Source of the DNA: Psococerastis gibbosa | Taxonomy: Eukaryota; Arthropoda; Insecta; Psocodea; Psocidae | Reading direction: 5' to 3' | Assembly: GCA_963971405.1 (NCBI GenBank) | Contig: OZ020485.1 | Coordinates: 42,157,469 to 42,221,468, forward strand | Length of the DNA: 64,000 bases | Part shown: one piece after another, positions 11,216-22,451 of the stretch | How the letters are laid out: each line of letters starts with the position of its first letter | Numbering within the stretch: the stretch's first letter is position 1 | Translations under genes and position numbers: made by a program | The notes under the pieces: generated by a model | What the model was told of the DNA's origin: nothing | Databases searched by the model: none | What the model saw: only the letters and a program-made list of their open reading frames with translations

Positions 11216-11530
11216 AGGGCTAAATACAAATACGGTGATGTGGTAACAGACATTCAAGACTTAGGCGGGGATTCCACCGACCTCGCATTGCAGAATACAA
11301 ATGACATTGTTTGTTTGTTTTTCTTTTTATAGAAAGCTATTAAAATGTTTTTACTTAACATATCCCATGACGCCATTTTTTTAATTTAAGTTTGTTTGTT
11401 TGTGATTTTACTGTATGATCATTGATCAATTTTAACTATGGCATAGAGTAAAACAAACATTTCCGTCAATGTCATTTGCATTGCAATGCGAGGTCGATGG
11501 AATCCCCGCCTAAGTCTTGAATGTCTGCTA
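11216..11530. mobile_element. Palindromic Harbinger-like element with nested inner palindrome
   Basis: The inner element at 11264-11510 has ends GGCGGGGATTCCACC and its complement, flanked by TTA on the left and TAA on the right. It sits inside an outer palindrome whose arms carry GATGTGGTAACAGACATTCA and TGAATGTCTGCTA. The outer right arm is truncated at 11530. The loop contains, on the minus strand, a frame starting MASWDMLSKN, the same as in the copies at 23288 and 57021, but the loop is inverted relative to those copies. Non-autonomous; no transposase. Confidence 0.75.
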
Positions 11531-11539
11531 GGTTAGGTT

Positions 11540-11835
11540 ATTGAATATAAACCCCCCCCCCCCCCAAATTGAGATAGCCCAAAATAAAAACAATAGTCCC
11601 GAGGTATGATTTTTGTGAACCTACACGCAGAATTTCATCAAAATCGATTGAGTAGTTTGCCCGGAAATCGACGAACCGACAGACAGAGCGACAGAGCGAC
11701 TGACAGACATTTCGTAAAAATCACTTTTTTGGGTTCCTGGGACCACAAAACGTGTAAATCCGTTGAAATCTCGGAATCGAAAATTTCGACCGTCACAAAG
11801 CTTTCCTCATACTACGTATAAATTGGAAAGCAATA
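11540..11835 (+). repeat. Dispersed repeat P, right half
   Basis: Contains GCCCGGAAATCGACGAA, a GACAGA-rich stretch, CACTTTTTTGGGTTCCTGGG and the terminal GCTTTCC...GGAAAGC hairpin. The fullest copies are at 19826 and 33600. No coding potential. Confidence 0.75.
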
Positions 11836-12215
11836 AAGAACCATAGAACATCGAAGCTTGCGACTGGATGAAATTTTAAACCTAAACAAGTATACAATCC
11901 AGCTAATCCGTGCCTAGATTGAAACCAAGAAGCCAACAGCGGAATATTGCGGAATTTTAAGGAAACGTATTGTAGGAAATAGGATAGACCTTGCATGTGC
12001 AAATTGGAGATTAAGTGAACACGCAACCTTTCGTAAATGAAACCTCCCACATGGGAAATTTCGGAGAGGCCGACTTGAGGCACTTTTCCGACGATGTCGA
12101 ACATCTGTCTCTCTGAGCCCCCCCCCATTTCTCTCAAATTGCGCTCGTGTACGGTTGCGAGTTACCAAAATTATAGAAACGGTACGAGTGAACCCGTACA
12201 TGTTTATTTCCTTTT

Positions 12216-12388
12216 CACTTTCCAATTTATACATAGTATAAGGAAAGCTTTGTGATGGTCGAAATTTTCGAAATGGCTGGACACTAGATAGAATCGGATT
12301 TGGAGAGGAAAAATGAAAGCTACTATGTAATATCCAATGAAATTTCTGAAACCCCCCCCCCCGAAAAAAAATCCTGGCTACGGCCTTG
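12216..12388. mobile_element. Repeat P end fused to a hAT-like element end
   Basis: 12220-12262 is the terminal segment of repeat P in reverse orientation (CTTTCCAATTTATACATAGT). From about 12263 the sequence matches the hAT-like element at 50279 (CTAGATAGAATCGGATTT), ending in a C run and CCTGGCTACGGCCTTG. Its left terminus is missing. Confidence 0.6.
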
Positions 12389-14316
12389 GTGACTTTTGAT
12401 AGTACAACAGATGGGGTGTTGGTTTGTATGTACCTAGTGTCATGTTGATGTGTTGGCCTATGTTGCATTAGCATGCTTTTCTAAATACTGCAAATGGTTT
12501 TATGTATAGTTTTAACTGATAGCATGTTTGCAAGTTTTAGTAGATCATCAGAGGGGTAACTGTTTGGCTTGCGGTGGATGATTTTTTAAGCCTTCCTGTG
12601 TATTATATTTAATTTCTTTATAACGTTTTGGCTCCCTCCACCCCATGTGGTTATATCGTAAGATATGACTGATTGTACTAGAGAGTGATATAGGCTAACT
12701 GTAATTCGGAGTTGTAGAAATTTATAAAGTAGGTACAATAGCTCCCATTAATTTCTGTGAAATTTTTTTCTCGAAGATAGATGTTTTCTGTACTTTTGTA
12801 GTATATTTTGAGCCAATCACGACATGTCTGACATTGAAATTATAATTCAGTGCTCCAGTGAGAACCCTAGAATTCGTATTTCCTCTCCTTTCTTTGCTAT
12901 CTCGGGCTCCGCACCCCCGAAGTAATCAATTTACGGTAATAAACCCTATTGTCGTCTGTACAGCTGTAATGAACCTCTTGTCTGGAGCTCGGTAATTTCA
13001 TTGACGCTTGTGACGATAAAAGGTTTGTCAAAGATGAAGAAGGCGAAGCTCTTGCTCCTGTGACCTATAAAGGCGAACAAAATTTTCAGCACGGCTCCTA
13101 AACTGACGCACCTATCTTTTTGATACATTGTTATTATTATTTATTCAGAAAATAAATTAGTCCAACACACAAACACTACACTCTAGAGTTTTTGAAATGC
13201 TATGGCGTTCAATAATAATTTAGCAGACAATTGTAGGGCAAGAGCCTTATAAGTGTAAAAATCAAAAATCTTATATAATATATCAATTGTAGAGCTGTCA
13301 AAATATCAGGACAAACAGAAGAAACGTTTCTGAGCATCTTGATATATGATAGATACAGCATATACCTCTTTCCTTCTAACACAGATTGGCTACAATTATT
13401 GAATTTGATCTGTACAAAAAACGATTGGTGTGGTATTACCCAGGAGTGAGTTCAAGAACTATGGCCACATGTCATCATTCATCGAAATGTATAGAGAAGC
13501 ATTTAAATGATAATTTAACTATATTTTTGACGATTTTGACCCCCACCCAAACGAAAACCTGGGCACCGCCTTAAAAGTATTATTTTGCCCTAACTTTAGT
13601 TATATACAGTAGTTATTATTATGATAGAACCAGAATTAATAACTCAAGTTTTTGACTGAATTGAATTCCAAAGAAGAGAAACTCGAGATAAATGCAAATC
13701 ATTCTAGCAGAGACCAATCACAAGTCTTTACTAAACTACCGAATAAATTTCATCACAATTCTAAACTCCAAACAAAGGGAGTGAATCTCTGCTGCTCTTG
13801 AGTGTGGGCCCAAACACCACTCACAGCGCAATATCCTGCTGGAGAAATTTATATTTCTCATTCAACTGAATTTATTAATGTAATTTATTTCGCTCGGGTT
13901 TGATACTCCCAGGCGGATGTCACTCAGGCAGCATTGAATTTGAATTTTGCGCGGGTTCCGGAAATCGGGCGGTGCAGTTCCTTTTACTTTGAGCTTCCGT
14001 TATGTAGAACGCTTGATCTTTCTATATTGGCTCCTTATGAAAATTCTGACACATTTTTAGCCTCAATTGAGGGAATTTTATTTGACGAGCTGTCATATTT
14101 ACCGAAGAACTACCAACGCTTTCCAGTCACTATGTGTATATATTTCTCGGTGTCTAGTCAATCGATTGCACAGACAAAATCTACTATTCCCCCTATTACC
14201 CACTCGAATATTGGAATAATATTCGATTCAATAAGTATGGGTCCAAGAAAAATTCGAAAGTGTTAATACCTAAGTTCAGATTCAAATCGTATAGCCTACT
14301 TCAACATAAACATTCC
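12389..14316. other. No recognised gene
   Basis: About 1.9 kb without an assignable feature. The 110-codon frame at 13934 has no recognisable family or splice context. Confidence 0.35.
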
Positions 14317-14668
14317 GCCAACGGCCTTACCATGTTGATTCCATTAGAGCAGAGCATGTTTCAAACTGCGGCAACTTGGTAGTGTGCACAGCGTTGGCAG
14401 GGGAACCTGGTGGGACATGATAACGCGCTTAGGCAGTATAAGTCGAGCCCTGGTCACCTCGTGTGATTTTACCATGTTCCCCAAGTGGTTCGGAATCCAC
14501 TATAATCAGGAGGTCCACCCTGTTAGTCAACTCCCCTTTCCCCGAGGTGATAGAGTCTGCCCTTTGGGTGCCTCAAGTTAACAAACAGACTCACTCCCCC
14601 CGCCAGGCTGACAGGGTTGCTTAAAGCAGAAATGCTGAAAGCAGGCGTTAGAATCAACAGCAACAACT
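14317..14668 (+). repeat. Full-length 5S-rRNA-like SINE, subfamily 1
   Basis: It starts GCCAACGGCCTTACCATGTT, which resembles the first ~25 bases of arthropod 5S rRNA (GCCAACG.CCATACCATGTT). It continues with a shared central block (AAGTGGTTCGGAATCCACTA, then CAGGAGGTCCAC) and ends in a CAACAGCAACAA-type tail. It is flanked by TAAACATTCC at 14307 and 14669, a 10-bp target duplication, so both ends are well defined (352 bp). Related copies are at 44802 (minus), 49838 (partial), and subfamily 2 at 35189 and 41502. Confidence 0.75.
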
Positions 14669-14678
14669 TAAACATTCC

Positions 14679-15530
14679 AAATATTTCTTCGATCGAATAA
14701 AGATTGGGTCGAATAAATATTCGAGCGTGTAAACAGAGCCATAACATTGAAAAAGTTTTGATTATCTGCACAATACACTCTATTGTTTATCCAATAGGAC
14801 TTTCTTGGATTACATTTAAACACACTTGGGTATAGACATATATATACATATTTAACTTTTCGTTTTAACGTACCAACGGAAAAAGCCGACTAGAAACACC
14901 TTTCATTAAATAAATAAAAATACTATTATTTTATTGTTTAAAAAGCTAGCACAAATTGATCAATTATATGATCCATTCTATTTCAAGCCAAAGCATGTAC
15001 CAAGGTATATATAGGTACCTAGCATAGGAGCATGCTTATGATAATTTGTTTTTATTATCAAAGCTGATTAAGTCAATGAATGAAGCAAATAATGACTATA
15101 ATGAGAAATCGAATTAGCCGTGCTTATGACAGGAAGATCCCAAATGAGTTTGAATAATGCACTAGTTCACCATTTCGGACACGTTAGACCAAAATTCATT
15201 GGATTGCCAAGAGAAATGTTGTTGAATTTTAATTAGTATTTTATACGGTACGAGCATATAGTACACATAAAAGTGCATCATGTTTTTAAATGCAGATCCG
15301 GTATTCAGTCCTTTTTTTATTTCCGACTCCAGCTCGCATCAAGTCCTCTTTTCGGATAAATGGTTCAAAACAATTATACTGGCTTTAGAGCTATTTAATT
15401 TTGATTTGGTGAATATTTTATTTTGTAGCACAATGTTTACAATTTAATACCTCATCAGGTATCAGTTGGACGTTTTATCTCTAATTTTATTTATTAATTG
15501 TTTGTTTTTTTTGTTTTTTACTAAAGAAAG
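14679..15530. other. No recognised gene
   Basis: AT-rich sequence without supported features. Confidence 0.4.
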
Positions 15531-15695
15531 GTTATCGCATACAAACAATTTAATGAATTTATCCGATTGACCTCTTCAGTCGCCTCTGTAGGTTAGTAAC
15601 TGTATTTAATTACGACACGTATCCGAACGCATGGGGTGTAGAGACTCGCACGAGTACAAGCAGGTTACCACCTTGCCATCGAAGTCGATAATAAC
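15531..15695 (-). repeat. SINE-like repeat, family C
   Basis: On the minus strand a tRNA-like A box, TGGCAAGGTGG, is followed by TGCGAGTCTCTACAC, a GACACGT-like degenerate B-box region, then GGCGACTGAAGAGGTCAATC and an A/T-rich tail. Other copies are at 31727, 41031 and 51822. Confidence 0.6.
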
Positions 15696-15915
15696 TTTTT
15701 GCCCATCTCAGACCTGTCTGACTTGTGTTATAGGGAATGCATATAAAACTAATAAAACCTCAGCAAAAAGTTCTACGATCGGGATCATCACTCAAATAAC
15801 ATGTAGATTTCGTCAAATTGACTCGGCTGTTTATGGTTTACAAAAATATTATGTAATTTGTACTTTAAGAAATTAAATTTAAAATTTCGGACGGGATACA
15901 TTGATACGTACCATG

Positions 15916-16350
15916 CAAGGGCGGATCCAGCGGAAAATTTTGGGGGAGGGGGTCACAATTTGCATGTAAGTTTAAAAGGTAATTTGTTTGTTGAAAAGTA
16001 AATAAATAAATAAATAAATAAATAAGGACTCTTTATTGTTTCTATTACTAAGCCAACCCAGCGGAGTTAGGGCTATAAAGCCCTCTCTTACACTCAACTC
16101 CGATGACCCGGGACCGCCTGCTTTACATGCCCTCCGAAGCATGGCCAGTGAATGTAGCCAGTGTGGGACTCAAACCAACAACCTTTCGGGTGAAAGTCAG
16201 AGTCCGTACCACTACGCTACATGTCCTGACTGAAAAGTTCAGTTTTATTTCAATTATTATTATTATTTTTTTCTATCTTATGAATTTACTTATTTATGGG
16301 GGTCATGGCCCCCGTGCCCCCCCCCCCCCCCCCGCGGGGGTCCACCAATG
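15916..16350. mobile_element. hAT-like element carrying an inserted SINE
   Basis: It begins CAAGGGCGGATCC and ends GGGTCCACCAATG, with a 17-base C run near the right end. The interior before 15998 matches the element at 7372. A family A SINE (15999-16230) interrupts it. The outer 8-base duplication is weak (GTACCATG / GATTCATG). Confidence 0.6.
15999..16230 (-). repeat. tRNA-derived SINE, family A, full-length
   Basis: Minus strand: the head has A box TAGCGTAGTGG and B box GGTTTGAGTCC, followed by a unique body (GAGTTGAGTGTAAGAGAGGG) and an AATA-type simple tail at 15999-16023. It is flanked by TGAAAAG at 15992 and 16231, a 7-bp target duplication, and lies inside the hAT-like element at 15916. 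Confidence 0.85.
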
Positions 16351-16357
16351 GATTCAT

Positions 16358-16554
16358 GTTATCGTCTGGAGAGCGCACAAGTAGGCAGGAATCAGATTGC
16401 GTGGGATCTTCTGAGAGCACTCCTGCGTGCCAACTTCTGTGTAAGCACGTAGGCCATACGTGACGTTGCCAGCTCGTAGTGCAGCGTCCGGTCCACTCCA
16501 ATCCGGCACTCCACCAAATGGGCCTAAACGCATGATGGGAACCTTCATTGTCAT
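16358..16554 (-). other. GC-rich open frame of unknown origin
   Basis: Sixty-six codons on the minus strand (MTMKVPIMRLGPFGGVPDWS at the start) in a patch clearly more GC-rich than its surroundings. A second minus frame is also open, which weakens the case. There is no recognisable domain and no donor after it. It could be an old exon, a gene fragment carried by a transposon, or chance. Confidence 0.2.
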
Positions 16555-16852
16555 TGGCTGTCAAGCCTCATTTTCATTCGAAATACCTTGGTAGCCCTAC
16601 CATTCTTACGTGATACACATTTCAGATGCCAGTGAGCCGTATATTTTGTCATTCGTTACGCAACTTTGGGTTTGATCTAAATTTCAATCAAATTACAATG
16701 GTTGCTTCTGCTTTTTGATCCTCCTTTTTATCTGGTTACAACTCCTGAATGTATTTTCTATATATTTTTTTAATGCTCAAATGCTCTCCCTTAATCATGT
16801 AAGCACCCGTGGATGTATGTGCTTTACATGTATTTTATAACATGCATACAGA

Positions 16853-17312
16853 CATGGGCGTAGCTAGGATTGGAACTAGAGGAAACAGCTGCAGGACCGT
16901 AGCCAGAATTTTTTTCGGGGTCCATCTGACGTCACCGGAGGTTAAACTCCACGCTTGAGGGGGCAGAGTTTATGACTTAATGTTTTTGCAAAACGAAAAT
17001 ACACGAAATATCTGTATATCTATTTAGTGTAGGTTGCAAATATTTCGGGGGGGGGGGGGGAAGGGTTCAGACCCTCCTGGGCCCCCCTCTGGCTACGGCT
17101 TTGAATAGGTGCAGAAGTTCGATAAAATCGATTGGTTTTTTTGGGGGTTTATTTGATATCTTTTTAATTCATTAAAACATATTTATTGTATCTAGTGAAA
17201 AATCCTCGCACTATTTTACATTGTGTAAATTCATCAAAGAAATCCCATATTTATCTTGTGTTAACTCGTCACATCTTTGCATCACCCTTGCATCTCTCTG
17301 GCTACGCCCGTG
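16853..17312. mobile_element. hAT-like element with a second one nested inside
   Basis: The outer element starts CATGGGCGTAGCTAGG and ends CTGGCTACGCCCGTG, with flanks CATACAGA / CGTACAGA (8 bp). The inner element is 16892-17103 (CAGGACCGTAGCCAG ... CTCTGGCTACGGCTTTG), with flanks AACAGCTG / AATAGGTG. The inner copy holds a 14-base G run. Confidence 0.75.
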
Positions 17313-17919
17313 CGTACAGAAGCTGACACAAAAATTATAATGTCAGTATCATTAATGTTCCTTACAGTTTTTACCAATCTTTTTTTAATGCTTGTAACAT
17401 GGAGTGCTTGAGTTGAGTATCATGTAAAATTTGCTACCTAGCTACAATGAAAATCTGTTTCAAAAGTGGTTATTATTCGCTATAATGATTTAATTGGGTT
17501 TACAGGCATACCTTTGGCCTGGCTCGCATAATTAACCCGCGTGTAATTATATAAGCCAGCCAACGTACTCCAAACCGGTCTTCCTGGCTATCCCAGGCCC
17601 CAGCATGATGCGAGTATTTTCAGGCTAGTGTTTAGCTTTGAACCCTGCATGGCATATTTTAAGGTTTAAAATTTGAGTTTGAGCCCATTGCTATAGCTTA
17701 GGAATTTGACGTTGCAGCGGTGCTGACTGTGAAATTAACTGTTTCTGCTTCTATTGCTTCTATTACAGGCATTCAGCATGCTAAAGATATAATGAAAACA
17801 TCTTTATTCTTTGCTCAGTTGGCAAAAACAGAGTTCCTTTCAAAGAAAAAAACTAAATAAAGTTGGTTTAAAATAAGATTGTACTAATGTTTTATTCTTA
17901 TGTAACCAACTTGCCAACT

Positions 17920-18322
17920 CAATGTGTGTAAAACCCCACTATTTTGAACTTCAATTTTCAAATATTTCCCCCGGAGACACCCGGGCCCCCCTGTATCCAG
18001 CAATATGGATAAGTATGTAAACATTCCTTTCTAAGCTTTAAAAAAATGTAAACTTTACTGCTGTTAAAATGCGTAAAACGGCCCACTATTTTGCACTTAT
18101 AGTTTCAAATTTTTTCCCCGGGGGAGACCCCCGGACCCCCATCGGTACCAATCTGCATCAGGCGCATTGGCTTTTTGAACAATGCACTGTAAATTAATGA
18201 GCCTCGTTTCGCTAACAAACACACCAATTGCACAAATTGCTAAGAATTAATTTGGCTTGGTAGGCTACACCCACTTTTCCCAGAATGGCCCCCTCCGAAA
18301 ATCTGTCCCGGACCGCCCTAGG
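17920..18322. mobile_element. hAT-like repeat S with CCCGGGGGAGA blocks
   Basis: Two internal near-copies of a TGCTGTTAAAAT...CCCCACTATTTTGCAC segment and the end CCCCCTCCGAAAATCTGTCC match the longer copy at 39568-40098. The same CCCCCGGGGGAGACCCCCGG motif appears in the element at 59876. The left end is not defined. Confidence 0.55.
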
Positions 18323-18572
18323 TAAAAACATGAATTTGCCCACCTTTGTAATAATGTAATTGCAGTACAATGTAATACAACGCTTACCTAATCATCCCAA
18401 TTATTATTTTGGAAGGTCTATTTTATGTTTTTTGAGTTGGAAAAATAGACATATCCCCCTCCCAAAATTAAAAAAAAAATCATGCCTTGGCTACTCCCCT
18501 GGGTACACACAGGGAAATGGCTATTTGAACGCGGCCGCGCACTTGTCATTAAAGCAAATGGGATGCTGCAAA

Positions 18573-18722
18573 ACCTCAGAGTCAATTTCAAAACAGACAG
18601 ACAGAGATACATTTTGTGAAAACCACTTTTTTGGATACCTCAAAACTTGTAAATCCATTGAAATCTTGAAATCAAAAATTTTGATCCTCACAAAGCTTTC
18701 CCTCCACTATGTATGAATAGGA
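18573..18722 (+). repeat. Dispersed repeat P, terminal part, diverged
   Basis: CAGACAGACAGAGATACATT, CCACTTTTTTGGATACCTC and CACAAAGCTTTCC match the right end of repeat P. Confidence 0.65.
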
Positions 18723-19825
18723 AAGCCAAAAATTTTATAAAATCTCAATTTAACTCAGGTTCTTTCTTCTCTTCGAAATAACAAATCTATGTGCAGCTAT
18801 AGGGTAAATAACAGAGTATAGGGTACTATCGTGCCGCACCTTAAAATATCCCCAGAAGCACTTTGAGTGGACCACGGAATAAATTAGAAGAAAGGGTTAT
18901 GGATAAGGGTAATAAAATTCTTCTACAGCGTAGAAGGATAACGACAAAAATTTAATTAGAACCCACCCCCTGAAACTTCAATAACTCTGCTAGGTCAACG
19001 AGCAAGCAGGTAATGAAATTAAAGCGAAAATGATATTAGTATAATATTTTGTATGCATTTGTACAATACCATAAAGGGTTTAGATACAGGTTCTTTTTTA
19101 GAGTATTTAAAATTAACATTTTTTACAATGTACTCTAGATAGTTTATTTTCCATTCCAACATTAAATGGGTAGTTCCGTTTGTTAAATTAAGGTCAGTTG
19201 CGTATTTTGTGCGGCAAGGTACGTTCTACAATCATCTGATTCCCATAAGGAAAACTAAAAAATGTTGATGCTATTGCTTGTCTCTACTACTAGTAATATA
19301 GTACTGTAAGCTGCTGCTGCTGCTGTATAAGCTATGAGCATTTTATCGGTTATCTTAAATAGGTACTGTACCATTATTTAGTTTCAATGTTCAGTTTATA
19401 AAGGTATTTGTAATGCGTATTTCACTTGTAAGCGCCATATTTCGAATTTGGTTGTTCCATTCATCGATTATATATATTGTACAGTACATAGTAAGACAAT
19501 TGGATGGATGGTAGATTTTCGACACATAGTTAGAGTGGTTTCTACCTTAACAATAGCTTTTATAATTAGATAACTAATCAACTGTGTTGCTTTCATTTCG
19601 CTCAACAAACCATTCTCAAAAGGGCTTGAAATACGACTTCTTCGTAGCTAAACACAAATCTTAAAATACCCATACAGTTTATAATTAAACATGGTACATT
19701 TATGTAATCACTAATGTCTTTGGAGTGCAGGACATATAGTATCGGGCAACAATGCTTTTTTCTAGTCTAAGCGTGGCATTTCAAAAAACAGCAGCATTAA
19801 GAAGAACCGGTCCGAGTTTACTCGA
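18723..19825. other. No recognised gene
   Basis: Unassigned. There is a short CTG repeat near 19313-19325. Confidence 0.4.
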
Positions 19826-20479
19826 ACATGCTTTCCAATTTATAAAGTAATAGATGGACATAATGGTTCATTTCGATTTCCCTACGGTTAAATTTCGGAT
19901 CCCTCGGAGTAACAGTAGTAACAATAATAATAATAATAATAATAATAATAATTTCTTCAAAAAAACATTTTTTGCCCAGAACCAATTTTTTTTTTTTTTT
20001 TTTTGGAAAACAACCTGTTTGGTTTTGCTACTCTCTTGAACACCTAAAACATATCTGAAGGTAGAAGTCATCGATAGAAAGGTTCCACAGAAAAATTATT
20101 TTTTAGTCATTTTTCATGAAAATTTATTTATTTTTATTTATTTACCCCCAGAAGCTAACTATCAAGGGGCACGCGACCCACCGCATTTTGTTGACATTAA
20201 TGACGACTACAATATAACTTATTTGAATTTACAAAAAAAAAATTGTCTCGAGGTATGATTTTTTTCTTAATTTACATGCCAAATTTCATCTAAATCGACA
20301 GAGTAGTTTGCCCGGAAATCGACGCACAGACAGAGCGACATACAGACAGACAGACATTTCGTAAAAACCACTTTTTTGGGTTCCTGGGGCCTCAAAACGT
20401 GTAAATCCGTTGAAATCTCGGAATCGAAAATTTCGACCATCACAAAGCTTTCCTTAAACTACGTATAAATTGGAAAGCA
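19826..20479. mobile_element. Repeat P, near-complete copy with terminal inverted repeats
   Basis: The left end GCTTTCCAATTTATA and right end TATAAATTGGAAAGC are inverted repeats, so P is probably a DNA transposon derivative (superfamily unresolved). The interior has an (AAT)n run, a T run, ATCGATAGAAAGGTT, a (CAGA)n stretch and CACTTTTTTGGGTTCCTGGG. No transposase. Confidence 0.65.
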
Positions 20480-20950
20480 AAAATGGGTAAGCTTATCGTA
20501 CGATTTCTCAAAGAAGTGAGCCATAAAAACATCACATTTTTCAAGAAACCACAAAGCAGTTAGCGCCAAGTGGTAATAGACCTTAGAGAACGTATAATAT
20601 GCGGTTTCCATCCCTAACTCAGGTATGGATCTTATGGGTATAATCGAGATAATGACCAAAATATCAAGGCATACTCGTAAAACTATCGACTCTAAAAACC
20701 AAACAATCTTGTTACTGCATATTCCATTAATTTTGTATACGATGTGAATAGGTATTTGAGATTTACTCTCGCTGTTGTCTAGCCCAATAGGTGATGTAGC
20801 CTACAGAAATTAACGTTTTAACGTACTTAATACAGTACATATTTTGCCGTATTACATCTAGCACTAGCCTTAATAGTAGTCTTAGCCTACTCCAGTATTC
20901 GATACGTGGTATCAATAATAACACAGACAAATTAAATATGCCTTTCTTAA

Positions 20951-21634
20951 GAGTTGGCGTCAGCAGATTGGACAGCGGCTGCTGCGGAACGACAAAGATG
21001 GAGGGAAATTGTCAGAGCGGCCAAAAGTCCCCCTGGGCTGATCGCGCCTAATTAAGTCAAGTAAGAGATTTTGGGAACAATTTGGACAGGAATGGCCTCT
21101 TTTTAGTTTGAACCTGGCCGCCATATATTTTATATTAAGTACTGTGTGGCCGACATTTAAAAGTAATTGTAATTGTAAGAGTTGGTGTGAGCAGATTGGA
21201 CAGCGGCTGCTGCGGATCGACAAAGATGGAGGGAAATTGTCAGAGCGGCCAAAAGTCCCCCTGGGCTGATCGCGCCTAATTAAGTCAAGTAAGAGATTTT
21301 GGGAACAATTTGGACAGGAATTGCCTCTTTCAAGTTTGAACCTGGCCGCCATATATTTTATATTAAGTACTGTGTGGCCGACATTTAAAAGTAATTGTAA
21401 TTGTAAGAGTTGGTGTCAGCAGATTGGACAGCGGCTGCTGCGGATCGACAAAGATGGAGGGAAATTGTCAGAGCGGCCAAAAGTCCCCCTGAGCTGATCG
21501 CGCCTAATTAAGTCAAGTAAGAGATTTTGGGAACAATTTGGACACGAATGGCCTCTTTTTAGTTTGAACCTGGCTGCCATATATTTTATATTAAGTACTG
21601 TGTGGCCGACATTTAAAAGTAATTGTAATTTTAA
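20951..21634 (+). repeat. Three tandem copies of a 228-bp LINE 3' end
   Basis: GAGTTGG recurs at 20951, 21179 and 21407 (period exactly 228), and the copies are nearly identical. In the + frame each unit encodes ADWTAAA(A/E)(D/R)RQRWREI then VRAAKSPPGLIAPN stop, matching the A.DR..W...V.AAK C-terminus of LINE proteins. The rest is a 3' UTR ending in the simple tail AAGTAATTGTAATTGTAA. The array is thus a tandem triplication of a severely 5'-truncated LINE. The minus frame is open across all units only because 228 is a multiple of three. Confidence 0.85.
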
Positions 21635-22451
21635 CAAGTTCTTCCGCCTTCTTTTTTCTCAACCCCAGGACAAAAGTGTGCTCTGCACAGAAAAGACTGT
21701 CTAGCTCATTCGGGCTCAAACCGTATCTGTTCAGTAGCCATTAGACCTTTCCTTTTTCACCACGAGTAGGTACATATTCGGGATTTTTGCATCTTCGACC
21801 CCTCAAACCACAAGGCATTACTCAAAAGCTCAACTACTTCGAAGACACCTTTCATGGACAAGCTGAATTAACACAATTGCACGAGTCACTTCTTCTCAGT
21901 TGGAAAATGTAAATATATATTAGTAATCATTTTAGCATCGTATATGCGCTAATACAGGGCTTTAGTCTAAAAGATACTGTCCAGTGACCCGGCACACATG
22001 GATAAAATTATAAAAACAAAAGCCAAAGCGCTTATAAAAGAAAGCAAGTATGGATTTTCATCCGAGGAACCGAAGAACAATGCCTGAAAGGTGTGCCAGA
22101 AACCCTTTGCATATAGAAAAGAGTACCATACCGGAGAGGGTTGAAACTTTTCTAAGAGATGGTTGTACAGTACAGGAGCTTCAAGTAAGAGTAGCGCCAC
22201 GCCGATGACAAAGTGCTACACTTGAGCACCACTTACGGCCCCCTTCAGCGACTGTAGTAACCTGTTTGATCTTTTCTTCATGTGGCTTCTGAATTTTTCG
22301 AGATGGCCAAAACCCATCCATGAATATTCCACGGGTATATGGCACATGATTGACGCATATTTGTTAAATAAATGGGTTAGAAGCCAATGCGTACAAGTGC
22401 TGTCAGGTTCATTTCGAGAAAAATGCAGTTGAAATTTAATGCTGTCTCACC
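21635..22451. other. No recognised gene
   Basis: No supported feature. Confidence 0.4.

Noticed and set aside
11914-12474. 186-codon minus-strand frame
   Set aside because: It runs across repeat P and a hAT-like element end, including the C run; no domain or splice support.
20960-21637. CPNC/CPIC-containing repeated frame on the minus strand
   Set aside because: Open only because the 228-bp unit is a multiple of three; the + strand frame is the LINE tail.
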